Positions 1 through 9,796 of a stretch of 64,000 nucleotides of DNA are shown here, one piece after another. The stretch is from assembly GCF_041820985.1 (NCBI RefSeq), contig NZ_JBGUAU010000023.1:20232-84231 (forward strand). The letters run 5' to 3'. A program made the translations under genes and the position numbers. Under the pieces are notes generated by a model that was not told the origin of the DNA, did no database searches, and was given only the letters and a program-made list of their open reading frames with translations. How positions within the stretch are numbered: the stretch's first letter is position 1; the number at the start of each line of letters is the position of its first letter. The stretch is from Evansella sp041820985. Lineage in GTDB: Bacteria; Bacillota; Bacilli; Bacillales; Salisediminibacteriaceae.

Positions 1-39
1 ATCCCGTTTTCTATTCCTTTATTTTCTATCCCGCATCCA

Positions 40-69
40 TTGTATGTTCTATCCGTTTTATTGTATAAT
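40..69 (+). promoter_or_regulatory. Candidate sigma-A promoter of gltB
   Basis: A TTGTAT hexamer at 40-45 and a consensus TATAAT at 64-69 are separated by 18 bp. They lie about 140 bp upstream of the glutamate synthase start, so a leader of roughly 130 nt is predicted. The -35 box is only moderately good. The call is by motif alone. Confidence 0.5.
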
Positions 70-208
70 TAATTGATCTTTCTTATCAAAAATGGTAAGG
101 TAGTAAGTAATTCTGATAATTCTGTAATTACGGAGTAGTCTTGCGAAAATTTGTGAGATTATCTTCCGAAGAATATATTACTAGATTCTTTTTAGGAGGT
201 GGGTCAGG

Positions 209-3200
209 TTGACAAATCTGACAAAGAACAATAACAAACTGATCCAATCATTTCGAGGCGCGACGAAGCTTGAGCATGATAGTTGTGGAATTGTAGCTTT
301 TATTGAAAAAGAAAATAAGCCTACAAAAGATAACATTGACAATACGATTCAAGCTTTAGTAAAGATGAACCACCGAGCTGGGTTCATTAATGAAGAAGGT
401 GACGGTGTTGGTATTCATATCGACGTCCCTAAAGCTCTATGGAAAAAGAAGCTAGAAACAGAAAACATTACTGCTGACTACGTAGAAAACGAAACATTTA
501 CTGTTGGTCATTTCTTCATTGACCAAGACCATGACGTTGCTAAGATTCAAGAAGAAGTTCGTACGAAGTTATCTGCAAAAGGACTAACTCTTGTTTTCGA
601 AAGCACAGATGTTACAAATAGTAATGCATTAGGTCCAATTGCACTAAAGGCTGAACCTGTATTCTGGCAGGTTGCGCTTGTAGGAAACAATGTTCCTGCT
701 GAAACACTATCTTCAACATTATTTGATTTAACAGTTGAAATTGAAGAAAACACTGCAATCCACGTAGCTTCTTTAAGTCAAGACCATGCTGTTTACAAAG
801 TAATGGGTGCAGGAGATATTCTTCCTAGGTTTTACAATGATTTAGCGGATCCACTTGTGGCATCTACTGCTACTTTAGGACACAACCGTTATTCAACAAA
901 TACACTATCCAATTTCTTCCGTGTACAACCATTTAGTGTAATTGGACATAATGGAGAAATTAACACGATTGCAAAGCTTCGTGATGAAGCAGAAATGCTT
1001 GGAGTACCATTAGTTGATGGTGGAAGTGACTCTCAAGACTTAAATAGAGTACTAGATACTTTCATTTCTAGACATAATTTATCTCTATTTGAAGCAATGG
1101 AAGTTGTTTTCCCACCTATCGTTAACGAAATTAAGAAGTTCCCAAGCCATTTGAAAGATTTATATAGTTATATTCGTGAAGCATGGGGTCATTTTGCACA
1201 AGGACCTGCTGGTATTATTTCTCGCTATGGAAAAGAAGCTGTATTTAGTGTAGACGCATTAGGCTTACGTCCTGTTTGGATGCTTACAACTGAAACGAGC
1301 TATGCATTCTCTTCTGAGCAAGGTATCTTTACTTCAGATCATTATTTAGCTGAACCAAAACCATTAGCTCCCGGGGAAAAAGTTGGTCTTTTCCGAAATG
1401 AAGAAGGTGTTATCGATGTTTTCTGGCATGATGACCTTCAAGAAGAAGTATACAAACGTATGTCTGATCGTTTAGAAATTACGGATGCACGTAAACGTTT
1501 ATCTACAAGCCTAAATACACCAGCTGAAGCTAGCAAATTCCAGCAAGTAGTGAACAACTCTGTTTATGCTGCAAACGGATGGGATCGCGAGCACATTCAA
1601 TTAATTGAACAAATGGCGGAAAAAGGTGTCGAGCCTATCCGTTCATTAGGGCATGATGCACCATTAGCAGCCCTTCATCCAGGTAGAAAAAATGTTGCTG
1701 ACTTTATTAAAGAAAGTGTTGCGGTTGTTACAAACCCTGCGATTGATAGAGATAGAGAAATGGAGCACTTCTCTACACGTGTAGTTATCGGTAAGCGTCC
1801 ATCTCTATTTAACAAGGAATCTTTGAAAACTATCGTTCAGCTTGAATCCCCACTTATCGGTGAAGGGATTACTGGTAAAGCTATAGAGGCAGATTCAAAC
1901 CAACCTTCTTATGAAGGATTACTAGCTTTATATGAAAATGCAAACGAAGCTCACATCCTTGAAATGGTTCGTTTCGAAGATGAATCTGTAGAAGATGCTT
2001 TAAAACGTTTGAACAGTGAAGCAAGTAAAGCCATCGATGAAGGAAAAACATTCTTAGTTTTTGATGACCAAGGAACTCACACAGACAATAAATACTGGAT
2101 AGATCCACATCTAGCAATTTCTTCTGTGGACCAAGGGTTAACTCACGAAGAAAAGCGTCGAGAGTGTTCATTCGTACTTCGTTCCGGAAGCATCCGTTCT
2201 CTACATGACATCGCTGTTGTATTCGGATTAGGTGCAGACTTAATTCACCCATATGTAATGTTCTCAAGTGTAGTAGATCAAGACGGTGCTCCAGCTGTAA
2301 AACTATATAGTGCGTTAAACAAAGGATTAGAAAAAGTTATTTCTACTATCGGTATTCATGAGTTACGTGGTTATGGTCGCCTCTTCTCTTCTATCGGTTT
2401 AAATGATGAGATTGCTGACGAACTTAATATCGTTAACTTCCTTGGTGGAAAAGAGTTAAGCTATAATTTTGAACAAATGAAAGAAGATAGTGTTGCTCGT
2501 AAAGAGGAATATAATAACGATAAAGCAAGACCAGGGAAAACGTTCCATATCTTCCCACGTCTATGGAAAGCATTAGGCGACTTAGCATCTGGTCGCGGAG
2601 ATTACGATCAATTCCGTGAAAAATTACAAGAACAAGAAGATAAGAATCCGATTAGCATTCGTCATTTAACGAAGCTAAAATCAGTTGAATCTAATGTGAA
2701 ACCAGAAGATGTTGATGTGAGTGTTAACAAACATGATCTTCCATTCATGATTAGTTCCATGAGCTTCGGTTCTCAAAATGAGACTGCTTTCCGTGCCTAT
2801 GCTGAAGCTGCTGATCGTTTAAACATGATTAGCTTCAACGGTGAAGGTGGAGAAATCAAAGATATGTTAGGTAAATACCCGAATACTCGCGGACAGCAAA
2901 TTGCTTCTGGACGTTTTGGGGTAAACGTGGAATTAGTAAACTCTACGAACCTACTTGAAATTAAAATTGGTCAAGGTGCAAAACCAGGTGAAGGTGGACA
3001 CTTACCAGGTTCGAAAGTAACAGATAAGGTTGCAGCTGCTCGTAATGCTACAACCGGATCTGATTTAATTTCACCATCAAATAACCATGATATTTACTCT
3101 ATTGAAGACTTAGCTCAAATCATTACTGAGATCAAAACTGCCAATGACCAAGCGAAAGTTTGTGTAAAGGTACCTATCGTGCCTAACATCGGTACCATTG

Positions 3201-4708
3201 CAGTTGGTGTTGCAAAAGCTGGCGCAGACTTCATTACATTAAGTGGTTTTGACGGAGGTACAGGTGCCGCACGTGTTCACGCACTTCAGCACGTTGGACT
3301 TCCAGCAGAGATCGGTGTAAAAGCTGCTCACTTTGCTCTTCTTGAATCAGGTCTTCGTGATAAAGTAGAAATCTGGGCTGATGGTGGAGTGAAGAGTGCA
3401 TTAGATTCCATTAAACTAATGCTACTAGGTGCAAACCGTATTGGTTTCGGAACACTTTCTATGATCGCGGTAGGCTGTACAGCATGTCGTGGGTGTCACT
3501 TAGACACATGTCACGTTGGTATCGCTACTCAGATTGAATCAGAAGCACAAGCGAAAGAGCATGGCTTACGTCGTTTCGTACCACGTGAATTTGATTTAGC
3601 TGTACAAGGATTAACAAACATGTTCACTGCCTTCGGGAAAGAATTACAAGCATTAACTGCTGCATTAGGCGTTAAACGTACGCAAGACTTAGTTGGTAGA
3701 GCTGATCTATTAGAAGCGATTGAAGGTCAAAGCTTCATGGACTTAACAGAGCTATTATCTACTCTTCCTGAACAAGAACTTGCAACATTTAAGTCAGTAC
3801 CTAAAGTAGAAAAAGAAACTCCTCAATTAGCTCTTGCTGTTGGTGCAGAGTATTTAGATGGAAATGTAGAAGACCTAACTTCTTCTCGTGAGTATGAAGC
3901 AGTTACTGCTGAACAACGAGTGATTGGTAGCCGTGTTGCTTGTCACCGTGTTCGTGGAAAACTTGATGGATCTTACCGTCAATTACCTGAGATCGACCTT
4001 AAGTATACAAAAGGTTCTATTCTTGGTAATGGACTTGGTGCTTACAACAGTGATGGGGTTAATATCCTTATCAATGGTGGTGCACAAGATGGTGTTGGAA
4101 AAACATCGTTCGGTGGCTCGTTCAAGATTTTCAAAGCAAAAGGTCGTCATGGTCAGTTCATCAATGGTTCTGTTGGTAAAGGTGCTGGATACGGTGCTCA
4201 AAAAGGACTATTTATTATTCAAGGAAATGCTGACGCTCGTGCTGGTATCCGTTTATCTGGTGCAGACATGATCTTCGGTGGGCGCATTACTCAGCCTCTT
4301 GAAAAAGGCCGTGACTATAACATTGGTATTCATTCAAATATCAAAGGTTTCGCGTTCGAATATATGACAAATGGTAGAGGTCTTGTTCTTGGAGATCCAG
4401 GTCCATGGATTTGTGCTGGTATGACAGGTGGAGTTGTTTACTTACGTCAAGACGACAAAATGGGTCTTGATAAAGAAGCCCTTTACACTCGTATCGCAAA
4501 AGGTGCAAAAGTAGCACTCGAATCATTATCAGAAAAAGGATTGGCTGATGTTACTGAATTATTAACAACGTATTTGACTGATTTGAAAAACCAAGGTCAA
4601 GACGAAGAAGTTGCAGTTATCGAAGAATTACTAAAAGATCCTGCAGCGAACTTCCTACAAGTTGTTCCTGAAAAAGAACAAGCAGATCCTTCTGTATCTA
4701 CAGAGTAA
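209..4708 (+). CDS. gltB: Glutamate synthase large subunit (GOGAT alpha type)
   Basis: This 1499-residue protein has the domain order of the large subunit of glutamate synthase, which makes glutamate from glutamine and 2-oxoglutarate in the cytoplasm. Near the N-terminus DSCGIVAF places a candidate Ntn amidotransferase nucleophile at Cys26 after a short propeptide. The central FMN domain carries EGGEIKDMLGKYP and KPGEGGHLPG. The 3Fe-4S cysteine pattern C-x5-C-x4-C is met by Cys1090, Cys1096 and Cys1101, with an extra Cys1093. The C-terminal glycine-rich beta-helix (GNGLGAYNSDG) is complete. The start is TTG, nine bases after AGGAGG. No small subunit (gltD) is next to it, so the electron donor could be an unlinked GltD or ferredoxin. 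A terminator follows directly, which makes the gene monocistronic here. Confidence 0.9.
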   Translation: MTNLTKNNNKLIQSFRGATKLEHDSCGIVAFIEKENKPTKDNIDNTIQALVKMNHRAGFINEEGDGVGIHIDVPKALWKKKLETENITADYVENETFTVGHFFIDQDHDVAKIQEEVRTKLSAKGLTLVFESTDVTNSNALGPIALKAEPVFWQVALVGNNVPAETLSSTLFDLTVEIEENTAIHVASLSQDHAVYKVMGAGDILPRFYNDLADPLVASTATLGHNRYSTNTLSNFFRVQPFSVIGHNGEINTIAKLRDEAEMLGVPLVDGGSDSQDLNRVLDTFISRHNLSLFEAMEVVFPPIVNEIKKFPSHLKDLYSYIREAWGHFAQGPAGIISRYGKEAVFSVDALGLRPVWMLTTETSYAFSSEQGIFTSDHYLAEPKPLAPGEKVGLFRNEEGVIDVFWHDDLQEEVYKRMSDRLEITDARKRLSTSLNTPAEASKFQQVVNNSVYAANGWDREHIQLIEQMAEKGVEPIRSLGHDAPLAALHPGRKNVADFIKESVAVVTNPAIDRDREMEHFSTRVVIGKRPSLFNKESLKTIVQLESPLIGEGITGKAIEADSNQPSYEGLLALYENANEAHILEMVRFEDESVEDALKRLNSEASKAIDEGKTFLVFDDQGTHTDNKYWIDPHLAISSVDQGLTHEEKRRECSFVLRSGSIRSLHDIAVVFGLGADLIHPYVMFSSVVDQDGAPAVKLYSALNKGLEKVISTIGIHELRGYGRLFSSIGLNDEIADELNIVNFLGGKELSYNFEQMKEDSVARKEEYNNDKARPGKTFHIFPRLWKALGDLASGRGDYDQFREKLQEQEDKNPISIRHLTKLKSVESNVKPEDVDVSVNKHDLPFMISSMSFGSQNETAFRAYAEAADRLNMISFNGEGGEIKDMLGKYPNTRGQQIASGRFGVNVELVNSTNLLEIKIGQGAKPGEGGHLPGSKVTDKVAAARNATTGSDLISPSNNHDIYSIEDLAQIITEIKTANDQAKVCVKVPIVPNIGTIAVGVAKAGADFITLSGFDGGTGAARVHALQHVGLPAEIGVKAAHFALLESGLRDKVEIWADGGVKSALDSIKLMLLGANRIGFGTLSMIAVGCTACRGCHLDTCHVGIATQIESEAQAKEHGLRRFVPREFDLAVQGLTNMFTAFGKELQALTAALGVKRTQDLVGRADLLEAIEGQSFMDLTELLSTLPEQELATFKSVPKVEKETPQLALAVGAEYLDGNVEDLTSSREYEAVTAEQRVIGSRVACHRVRGKLDGSYRQLPEIDLKYTKGSILGNGLGAYNSDGVNILINGGAQDGVGKTSFGGSFKIFKAKGRHGQFINGSVGKGAGYGAQKGLFIIQGNADARAGIRLSGADMIFGGRITQPLEKGRDYNIGIHSNIKGFAFEYMTNGRGLVLGDPGPWICAGMTGGVVYLRQDDKMGLDKEALYTRIAKGAKVALESLSEKGLADVTELLTTYLTDLKNQGQDEEVAVIEELLKDPAANFLQVVPEKEQADPSVSTE

Positions 4709-4718
4709 GATTATCCAG

Positions 4719-4753
4719 AAACTCCCTTCTCTATCGAGTAAGGGAGTTTTTTT
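4719..4753 (+). terminator. Intrinsic terminator after gltB
   Basis: AAACTCCCTT and AAGGGAGTTT form a 10-bp stem with an 11-nt loop, followed by a run of T. It begins 11 bp after the gltB stop codon. Confidence 0.9.
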
Positions 4754-4764
4754 CACGTTCGTTT

Positions 4765-4905
4765 ATTGCTAAGGCTTGAGCGTAGGAAATATACGAAGAC
4801 TCCGGCGGATGAAAAGGCAAGGGTGAGGTCTCAGGAGTGATTAAGCACTGGGCGGGTCACCAGGCGCTCGCGGCGGAAAAAGTATATATTCTAAGCGAAT
4901 AGTTT
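4765..4905 (+). repeat. Dispersed Bacillaceae-type GC-rich repeat, degenerate
   Basis: This stretch is richer in GC than its surroundings. Its ends are imperfect inverted repeats: TGAGCGTAGGAAATATAC on the left and the complement of GTATATATTCTAAGCG on the right. The interior has the GACTCCGGCGG...GGTGAGGTCTCAGGAG...GCGGCGGAAAAAG pattern that I remember from non-coding repeats common in Bacillus genomes. It does not encode a protein. From about 4906 to 5210 I see no gene. Confidence 0.5.
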
Positions 4906-5215
4906 TTGTTCTGATTCCTCCCTGCATATCTCACTTTGTTCCAGCAAAGGATAGAAACTCCCTTCTTTTCATGTAACAGGTTTTTTACTTCAGAGGTGCA
5001 AACAAACCATTCGTAAGAAAAGCGCAAAGCGCCCCAATTCCGCCTAAAAGCAGCCCACGTCCTGTGGGCACGGCGTCAAATCGACATCCTGTTTCCCACC
5101 GAAATGCAAATGTTCTGGACGAACGAAAAGCGGAATCCGCTTGCATATCTGCGAAGAAAAATGTTCTTTCAGTTGAAAAGTGCTTTTTACTTTTAATCGG
5201 TCAGAACCTTTGCAC

Positions 5216-5282
5216 GAGCCGATGGCGCTTGGAGCTAGACAATTTTCAAAGTTCAAAAATTTTATACTTTCTCACCTTTTAA
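5216..5282. repeat. Dispersed ~60-bp repeat, copy 1
   Basis: GAGCCGATGGCGCTTGGAGC followed by TAGACAATTTTCAAAGTTCA is repeated with few changes at 50233-50294. In both places the repeat ends in an AC/TTTTAAC stretch and is followed at once by the terminator of a minus-strand gene. It looks like a non-coding dispersed element. Confidence 0.6.
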
Positions 5283-5283
5283 C

Positions 5284-5308
5284 AAAAAACAGATAGCTAT
5301 CGCTACCT
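5284..5308 (-). terminator. Terminator of the Bce-type operon
   Basis: On the minus strand AGGTAGC pairs with GCTATCT (one G-U pair) around a four-base loop, followed by six T. It lies about 60 bp downstream of the permease stop codon. Confidence 0.6.
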
Positions 5309-5369
5309 GCTTTTATTGATTTACTTAGTATTACTATTACGAAACGTTGTGAAATTAGTGTGTCAATCT

Positions 5370-7271
5370 CTAAAAAATCATTCTTCTTATCTGTTTCACA
5401 TAGAAATATCGTACGATCATAAAGTAAATAATTTGAATGAGCGCAAAACTACCTAATACGAGAGATGATTCCACTGTTAGATCATAGTCAAACAGATGAG
5501 ATAAGGCCGTAAGTGCAACGACTCCGTGAACGAGTGCGATAACAATTGGGGAGAAAAATAGAAGTGCAACTTGGCGATTCACTACGGTATTTAACTCCTT
5601 TTGCGTCAATCCAATTTTTGCGATGGCACGGAATTTACGTTTTTCCTCATCTAAGTCAGAAAATAATCGGAAGTATAGGAAGCTTCCTGCCGAGACGAAA
5701 AACACAATTCCAATGAACAAGCCGATAAATAATATCGGTCCAAACCCTTTATTGATTTCAAATAAAGTGTAATCAACAACATGGGATTTATACCGCAAAT
5801 TATCATCTAGTTGATTCATTTTTCTTCCCACTTCGATCACTTGTTCCGTTCGAACATCTTGCGCTTGCCATACGGCACTAAAATCACTTCTCACAGGCGG
5901 TCCAAGCAGCTCATAAACCTCATCATGAACAACATAATAGCCACTTATAAGGGGTAATATATCAGTTTCCAACACTCTAGTAGGTTGGAGCTTATCACCA
6001 CTTTCTAATTGGATACTATTTCTCATCAGCCTTTCACTAGCTTTTTCCCCTACCATGACAACTGCACCACTCTGTTCCACTACAATTGCCTCCGTTTTCC
6101 CAGGCTGAAGTTCCTCTTCGTTAATTAAGACTGCAAAACGATTGTAGTCGGAAGCTCTCACAATGATCACATTATTATCTTCGAGTACTTCAAAATAGTT
6201 CAACTCCATCGTTGCCATCTTAGTCTCCATCTTTTCATCCTGGAAGACGGCATTAATTCTACTAATATCATCCTCGATGACTTCTTTACTGTCATTCAGG
6301 GACGGATTATACGTCATCGTGTATGGATTCATCTCCTTTACACCTTTGGTAAGATAAGACTGGACTCCATATAATGTTCCAATTGCACTAAAAGCAACGG
6401 TAGATATGATGGCAACCATGAAAAAGGTCCTTGCGTTATCCTTCATACGAAAGGATAGATCAGAGAACAATAGCATATTTGTTTTTCGCCAGAAGATAGA
6501 TTTATTATTTTTCAACACACGGATGATATACACACTTAATTGAGTAAATAAGAGATACGTTCCAAGTGTCACAACGATAATAACTGGAATCATTGCATAG
6601 ATAACAGCTGCTCCTTCAACATAAAGTGCAGTTCCATATCCCCCGATTAGTAATAATGCCGCAAAAATGGATAGTATAATAGAAGCTTTCGGCTCCCCTT
6701 TAGACTGTTTGTCACCCTTCATTAAATCGACCAGTTTTTTCGTACGTAGAATAAACGAAACAAAAATCGATATACAGAAAAACAAGATAATAAAGCTAAT
6801 AAATGTTACAACAATTGCCAGTATGGGAAAATAGAAGTCCAGTGTTTCATCAATAATTAATACATTCTCAGCAATTAAGAGAATTGCCTTTGAGAATACT
6901 AGTCCAGACAAAATTCCGCCTATTGTCGCAAAAAAGCCAATTATGATATTTTCCAAGAATACCATCAGGCGGATTTGTCTATTGGAGGCACCTAGCATTA
7001 TTAACAAACCAAACTCTTTCTTTCGTGATTGTAAAAATGAACTCATGGAGTATAGAACAAAAAAGAAAGAGAACACATAAATGATTCCTCCTGCAACCCC
7101 CATTCCGAATAGAGCGTTATTATTAATAGAACCTCCGGAAAACGCTGGATGGAATGCAAAAATGGCAAAAGTGAAAAATACCATCACCGTAAACATACTA
7201 CTAAGAAAGTAGGCAATATACAGTCGCTTATTGCGTATTACATTATTAAACGCGAACTGTCGAAAAGTCAT
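5370..7271 (-). CDS. BceB-type ABC transporter permease (FtsX family)
   Basis: This 633-residue membrane protein has the layout of BceB permeases: FtsX-type helices at the N-terminus, a large extracytoplasmic domain at about residues 305-510, and three to four helices at the C-terminus. In BceB proteins this large loop binds the peptide antibiotic complex and the permease also acts as sensor for the partner kinase. It is the last gene of a four-gene unit (regulator, kinase, ATPase, permease) and its 5' end overlaps the ATPase by 26 bp. GGGAGGCGAC precedes the ATG. Which B. subtilis paralogue (BceB, PsdB or YxdM) it matches best cannot be decided by eye, so no symbol is given. Confidence 0.88.
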   Translation of the reverse strand: MTFRQFAFNNVIRNKRLYIAYFLSSMFTVMVFFTFAIFAFHPAFSGGSINNNALFGMGVAGGIIYVFSFFFVLYSMSSFLQSRKKEFGLLIMLGASNRQIRLMVFLENIIIGFFATIGGILSGLVFSKAILLIAENVLIIDETLDFYFPILAIVVTFISFIILFFCISIFVSFILRTKKLVDLMKGDKQSKGEPKASIILSIFAALLLIGGYGTALYVEGAAVIYAMIPVIIVVTLGTYLLFTQLSVYIIRVLKNNKSIFWRKTNMLLFSDLSFRMKDNARTFFMVAIISTVAFSAIGTLYGVQSYLTKGVKEMNPYTMTYNPSLNDSKEVIEDDISRINAVFQDEKMETKMATMELNYFEVLEDNNVIIVRASDYNRFAVLINEEELQPGKTEAIVVEQSGAVVMVGEKASERLMRNSIQLESGDKLQPTRVLETDILPLISGYYVVHDEVYELLGPPVRSDFSAVWQAQDVRTEQVIEVGRKMNQLDDNLRYKSHVVDYTLFEINKGFGPILFIGLFIGIVFFVSAGSFLYFRLFSDLDEEKRKFRAIAKIGLTQKELNTVVNRQVALLFFSPIVIALVHGVVALTALSHLFDYDLTVESSLVLGSFALIQIIYFMIVRYFYVKQIRRMIF

Positions 7272-8010
7272 TACCGTCGCCTCCCATCAAGGAAAGCATG
7301 TCAATTATTTTTTGAAAAAACGCTTGTCTACTCTCCCCACGATGAATTTCTGAATGGAGTTTCCCATCTCGGATAAACACAACTCGATCAGAATAGCTTG
7401 CTGCTTGTGGATCATGTGTTACCATTAACAAGCTCGTTTTTTCCTTCTTATTAATAGATTCAAGCATTGTCATGACATCTTTTGATGCTTTTGAATCTAG
7501 ATTTCCTGTTGGTTCATCAGCCAAAAGTAACCTAGGCTCGTGAATCATAGCCCTTGCGATTGCTACCCGCTGTGCTTGACCTCCAGATATTTCATACGTA
7601 CGTTTATTCATGATGGAAGATATACCTAGATTTTCAGCAATCTTTTGTGCCTTCTCTTTCATTTCTCTTACGCCCGTTCCGTCTAGTGTAAGTGGGAGTA
7701 CAATATTTTCTTCCACATTCAATGTGTGTAGTAAATTGAAATCTTGAAAGATAAATCCTAATTCATTTCTGCGGAATTTAGCTAACTTATTTTTCTTCAA
7801 CTTATGTGGATTTGCCCCATCGATCTCTACTTCCCCTGTAGTTGGTGAATCGTTCGTCGATATAATATTTAGTAGCGTGGTTTTCCCACTGCCGGATGGA
7901 CCCATAATAGCTACAAATTCACTTGTTTCTATTTCTAAACTAATATCAGTAAGGGCACGGTAGGCCACTTTCCCTTCGTAAACCTTACTTACTTTTGTAA
8001 GTTTAAGCAT
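7246..8010 (-). CDS. BceA-type ABC transporter ATPase
   Basis: This 254-residue ATPase powers the adjacent permease. Walker A is GPSGSGKT at residues 37-44, the signature ISGGQAQR starts near 141, and Walker B LLLADEP is at 161-167 followed by the TGNLDS D-loop typical of the MacB/LolD/BceA family. Three in-frame ATG codons lie close together. The third, at 8010, is chosen because GAGGAG sits about seven bases before it, whereas it overlaps or abuts the first two (8025, 8016). The gene lies downstream of the kinase with an 83-bp gap. Confidence 0.92.
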   Translation of the reverse strand: MLKLTKVSKVYEGKVAYRALTDISLEIETSEFVAIMGPSGSGKTTLLNIISTNDSPTTGEVEIDGANPHKLKKNKLAKFRRNELGFIFQDFNLLHTLNVEENIVLPLTLDGTGVREMKEKAQKIAENLGISSIMNKRTYEISGGQAQRVAIARAMIHEPRLLLADEPTGNLDSKASKDVMTMLESINKKEKTSLLMVTHDPQAASYSDRVVFIRDGKLHSEIHRGESRQAFFQKIIDMLSLMGGDGNDFSTVRV

Positions 8011-8093
8011 AATCATTCTCCTCATCTATAAGTTCTAGAATAAGTATAGCCGAAGGATTTGAACTCAAACTATTGATTATGCTTTCACTTACC

Positions 8094-9095
8094 TTACATG
8101 GATGTAAGGTTTTGTGTTTTGGAAAAAATAATTCGAATTGTCGTTCCCTCTCCAACCTCTGATTCAAGTTCAATACGGTGCTCTAATCTTTCCGCGATTT
8201 CTTTTGCCAAATGAAGGCCCATCCCAGTTGATTCCCGATACTTCCGACCATTTTCTCCTGTAAAAAATTTATGAAATACCCGCTTCCTATCCACAACAGG
8301 AATACCGATTCCATAATCCTTCACTTCAAGAATCGCTTCGCCATCGCTTTCATAAAGAGATAGGGTAAGATGTTTTGCTTTTCCAGTAGAGTATTTCACA
8401 GCGTTATGTATAAGTTGAGTTAACAGGAAGAAAAGCCATTTTTCATCGGTCTCCACTGCTATGCCTGTTCTTTGTTCGTTTACTTGTGGGTACACTTCGT
8501 ACCGAATGTAAAAACGCTTGTTTTCTTGATTCACTTCATGGATTACCTTAGAAAGAAGGACTGGCTTAATCTGAAAGTCTTCTGAAATTGTCCGGAGCCT
8601 TGCCATATAGAGTACTGTATTTAAACCACTTCTCATCCGATCTGTTTCCTCACGAATACTAGATGATTCTGGTTCATCCAATGTTTGAGCCGTCAATTCA
8701 ATAACCGAAAGTGGTGTCTTCATCTGATGAACCCAGCGATCCATAAATAACAGATGCTCGTCCTGACGATCTTCCGCTTTTTGAAGTTCTTCCTGATATA
8801 ACCGATATTGTGTCATCAGTAATCGATCAAGTGCTTCTGATATGGGCGCCTGTTCCGTAGTCTCGAGCGATTCATCCATATTCTCTATTGGATTCTGTAA
8901 CTTATGATAGAAGTTTTTTCTACTTACGTAACGATAGATTAGAAAAGCTGCTATAAATAATATGGAGAGAAACAAAGTATAGACTACTACACCTATTCCA
9001 CGGTAGCCATCTAACCAAAATAGGATTGGAATCATAATGCTTTGAATGATATATAGTAGAACGAAAGTAATATGCTCACGCAAAAATAGTTTCAT
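8094..9095 (-). CDS. BceS-type intramembrane-sensing histidine kinase
   Basis: The 333-residue protein starts with two transmembrane helices (about 10-28 and 36-55) joined by only a few residues, which is the hallmark of intramembrane-sensing kinases. These have no real extracellular sensor and rely on the BceAB transporter to detect peptide antibiotics. His123 in WVHQMKTPLS is the likely phosphorylation site. LTQLIHNAVKYS and DYGIGIP mark the ATP-binding domain. The start at 9095 is preferred over an ATG six codons upstream because GGAG precedes it, and it overlaps the regulator stop as ATGA. Confidence 0.92.
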   Translation of the reverse strand: MKLFLREHITFVLLYIIQSIMIPILFWLDGYRGIGVVVYTLFLSILFIAAFLIYRYVSRKNFYHKLQNPIENMDESLETTEQAPISEALDRLLMTQYRLYQEELQKAEDRQDEHLLFMDRWVHQMKTPLSVIELTAQTLDEPESSSIREETDRMRSGLNTVLYMARLRTISEDFQIKPVLLSKVIHEVNQENKRFYIRYEVYPQVNEQRTGIAVETDEKWLFFLLTQLIHNAVKYSTGKAKHLTLSLYESDGEAILEVKDYGIGIPVVDRKRVFHKFFTGENGRKYRESTGMGLHLAKEIAERLEHRIELESEVGEGTTIRIIFSKTQNLTSM

Positions 9096-9796
9096 GACTT
9101 CTCCTCTTTCCATGAAATGCGTAACCGATACCCTGCCCCTCTAACCGTCTCCACAGCATTTTCGATTCCTATCTCTTGAAACTTATTCCGTACGCGAGTA
9201 ATATTCACATTTAACGTGTTCTCATCCACATAGACTTGATCATCCCAAAGTTTTTCCAACAAATCCTGCCGACCAGCAACACGAGGATAACGTTCTAGCA
9301 AACTCTCGATAATATCGCTTTCTTTTTTTGTTAGTTGTGTTACTTCATTTTTAAAACTTATTTCTAATCGTTCTGGATACAAACTTAGTCCTTCTTTTAC
9401 AAGTACCCTTTCCTTGTACTTAGTTGCATACTCTCCGTATGCTCTTCGCATCTGACTTCGGATTTTCGCCATAACAATATCGGGATGAAAGGGCTTTGTA
9501 ATAAAATCATCCCCACCGTTTTCTAATGCCATCACTTGATCCATTTCACCTGTTCGGGCTGAAATAAAAATTACTGGACATATGGACTCATTTCTAATTT
9601 GCCTACACCAATAATACCCATCATAACTAGGTAAATTTATATCTAGTAGGAGAAGACTAGGCTGCACTTCACGAAATGTGTCCAAAACATGTTCAAAATC
9701 TTTGGCAATCGTGACTTCATATCCATATTTTTCAATATAGGAACTTAAGAAATCCGCAATTTTCATATCGTCTTCAACAATCATTATTTTTTCCAT
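9092..9796 (-). CDS. BceR-type OmpR-family response regulator
   Basis: This 234-residue regulator has a receiver domain with the acidic pocket at Asp9 and Asp10, phospho-acceptor Asp52 (LLLLDINLP) and a conserved Lys in FITKPF. A winged-helix domain follows (LTKKESDIIESLL, ending VRGAGYRL). The start at 9796 has GGAG upstream; an ATG nine codons earlier is poorly placed. It is the first gene of the module and probably activates expression of the downstream transporter genes when a peptide antibiotic is sensed. Confidence 0.92.
   Translation of the reverse strand: MEKIMIVEDDMKIADFLSSYIEKYGYEVTIAKDFEHVLDTFREVQPSLLLLDINLPSYDGYYWCRQIRNESICPVIFISARTGEMDQVMALENGGDDFITKPFHPDIVMAKIRSQMRRAYGEYATKYKERVLVKEGLSLYPERLEISFKNEVTQLTKKESDIIESLLERYPRVAGRQDLLEKLWDDQVYVDENTLNVNITRVRNKFQEIGIENAVETVRGAGYRLRISWKEEKS

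Noticed and set aside
1881..2267. A 128-codon minus-strand ORF and other antisense ORFs inside gltB
   Set aside because: They are shadows of the strongly coding plus-strand glutamate synthase frame and have no ribosome-binding site.
5044..5282. Two overlapping ~70-codon ORFs on opposite strands
   Set aside because: They fall in a repeat-containing spacer, have no ribosome-binding site and match no family.
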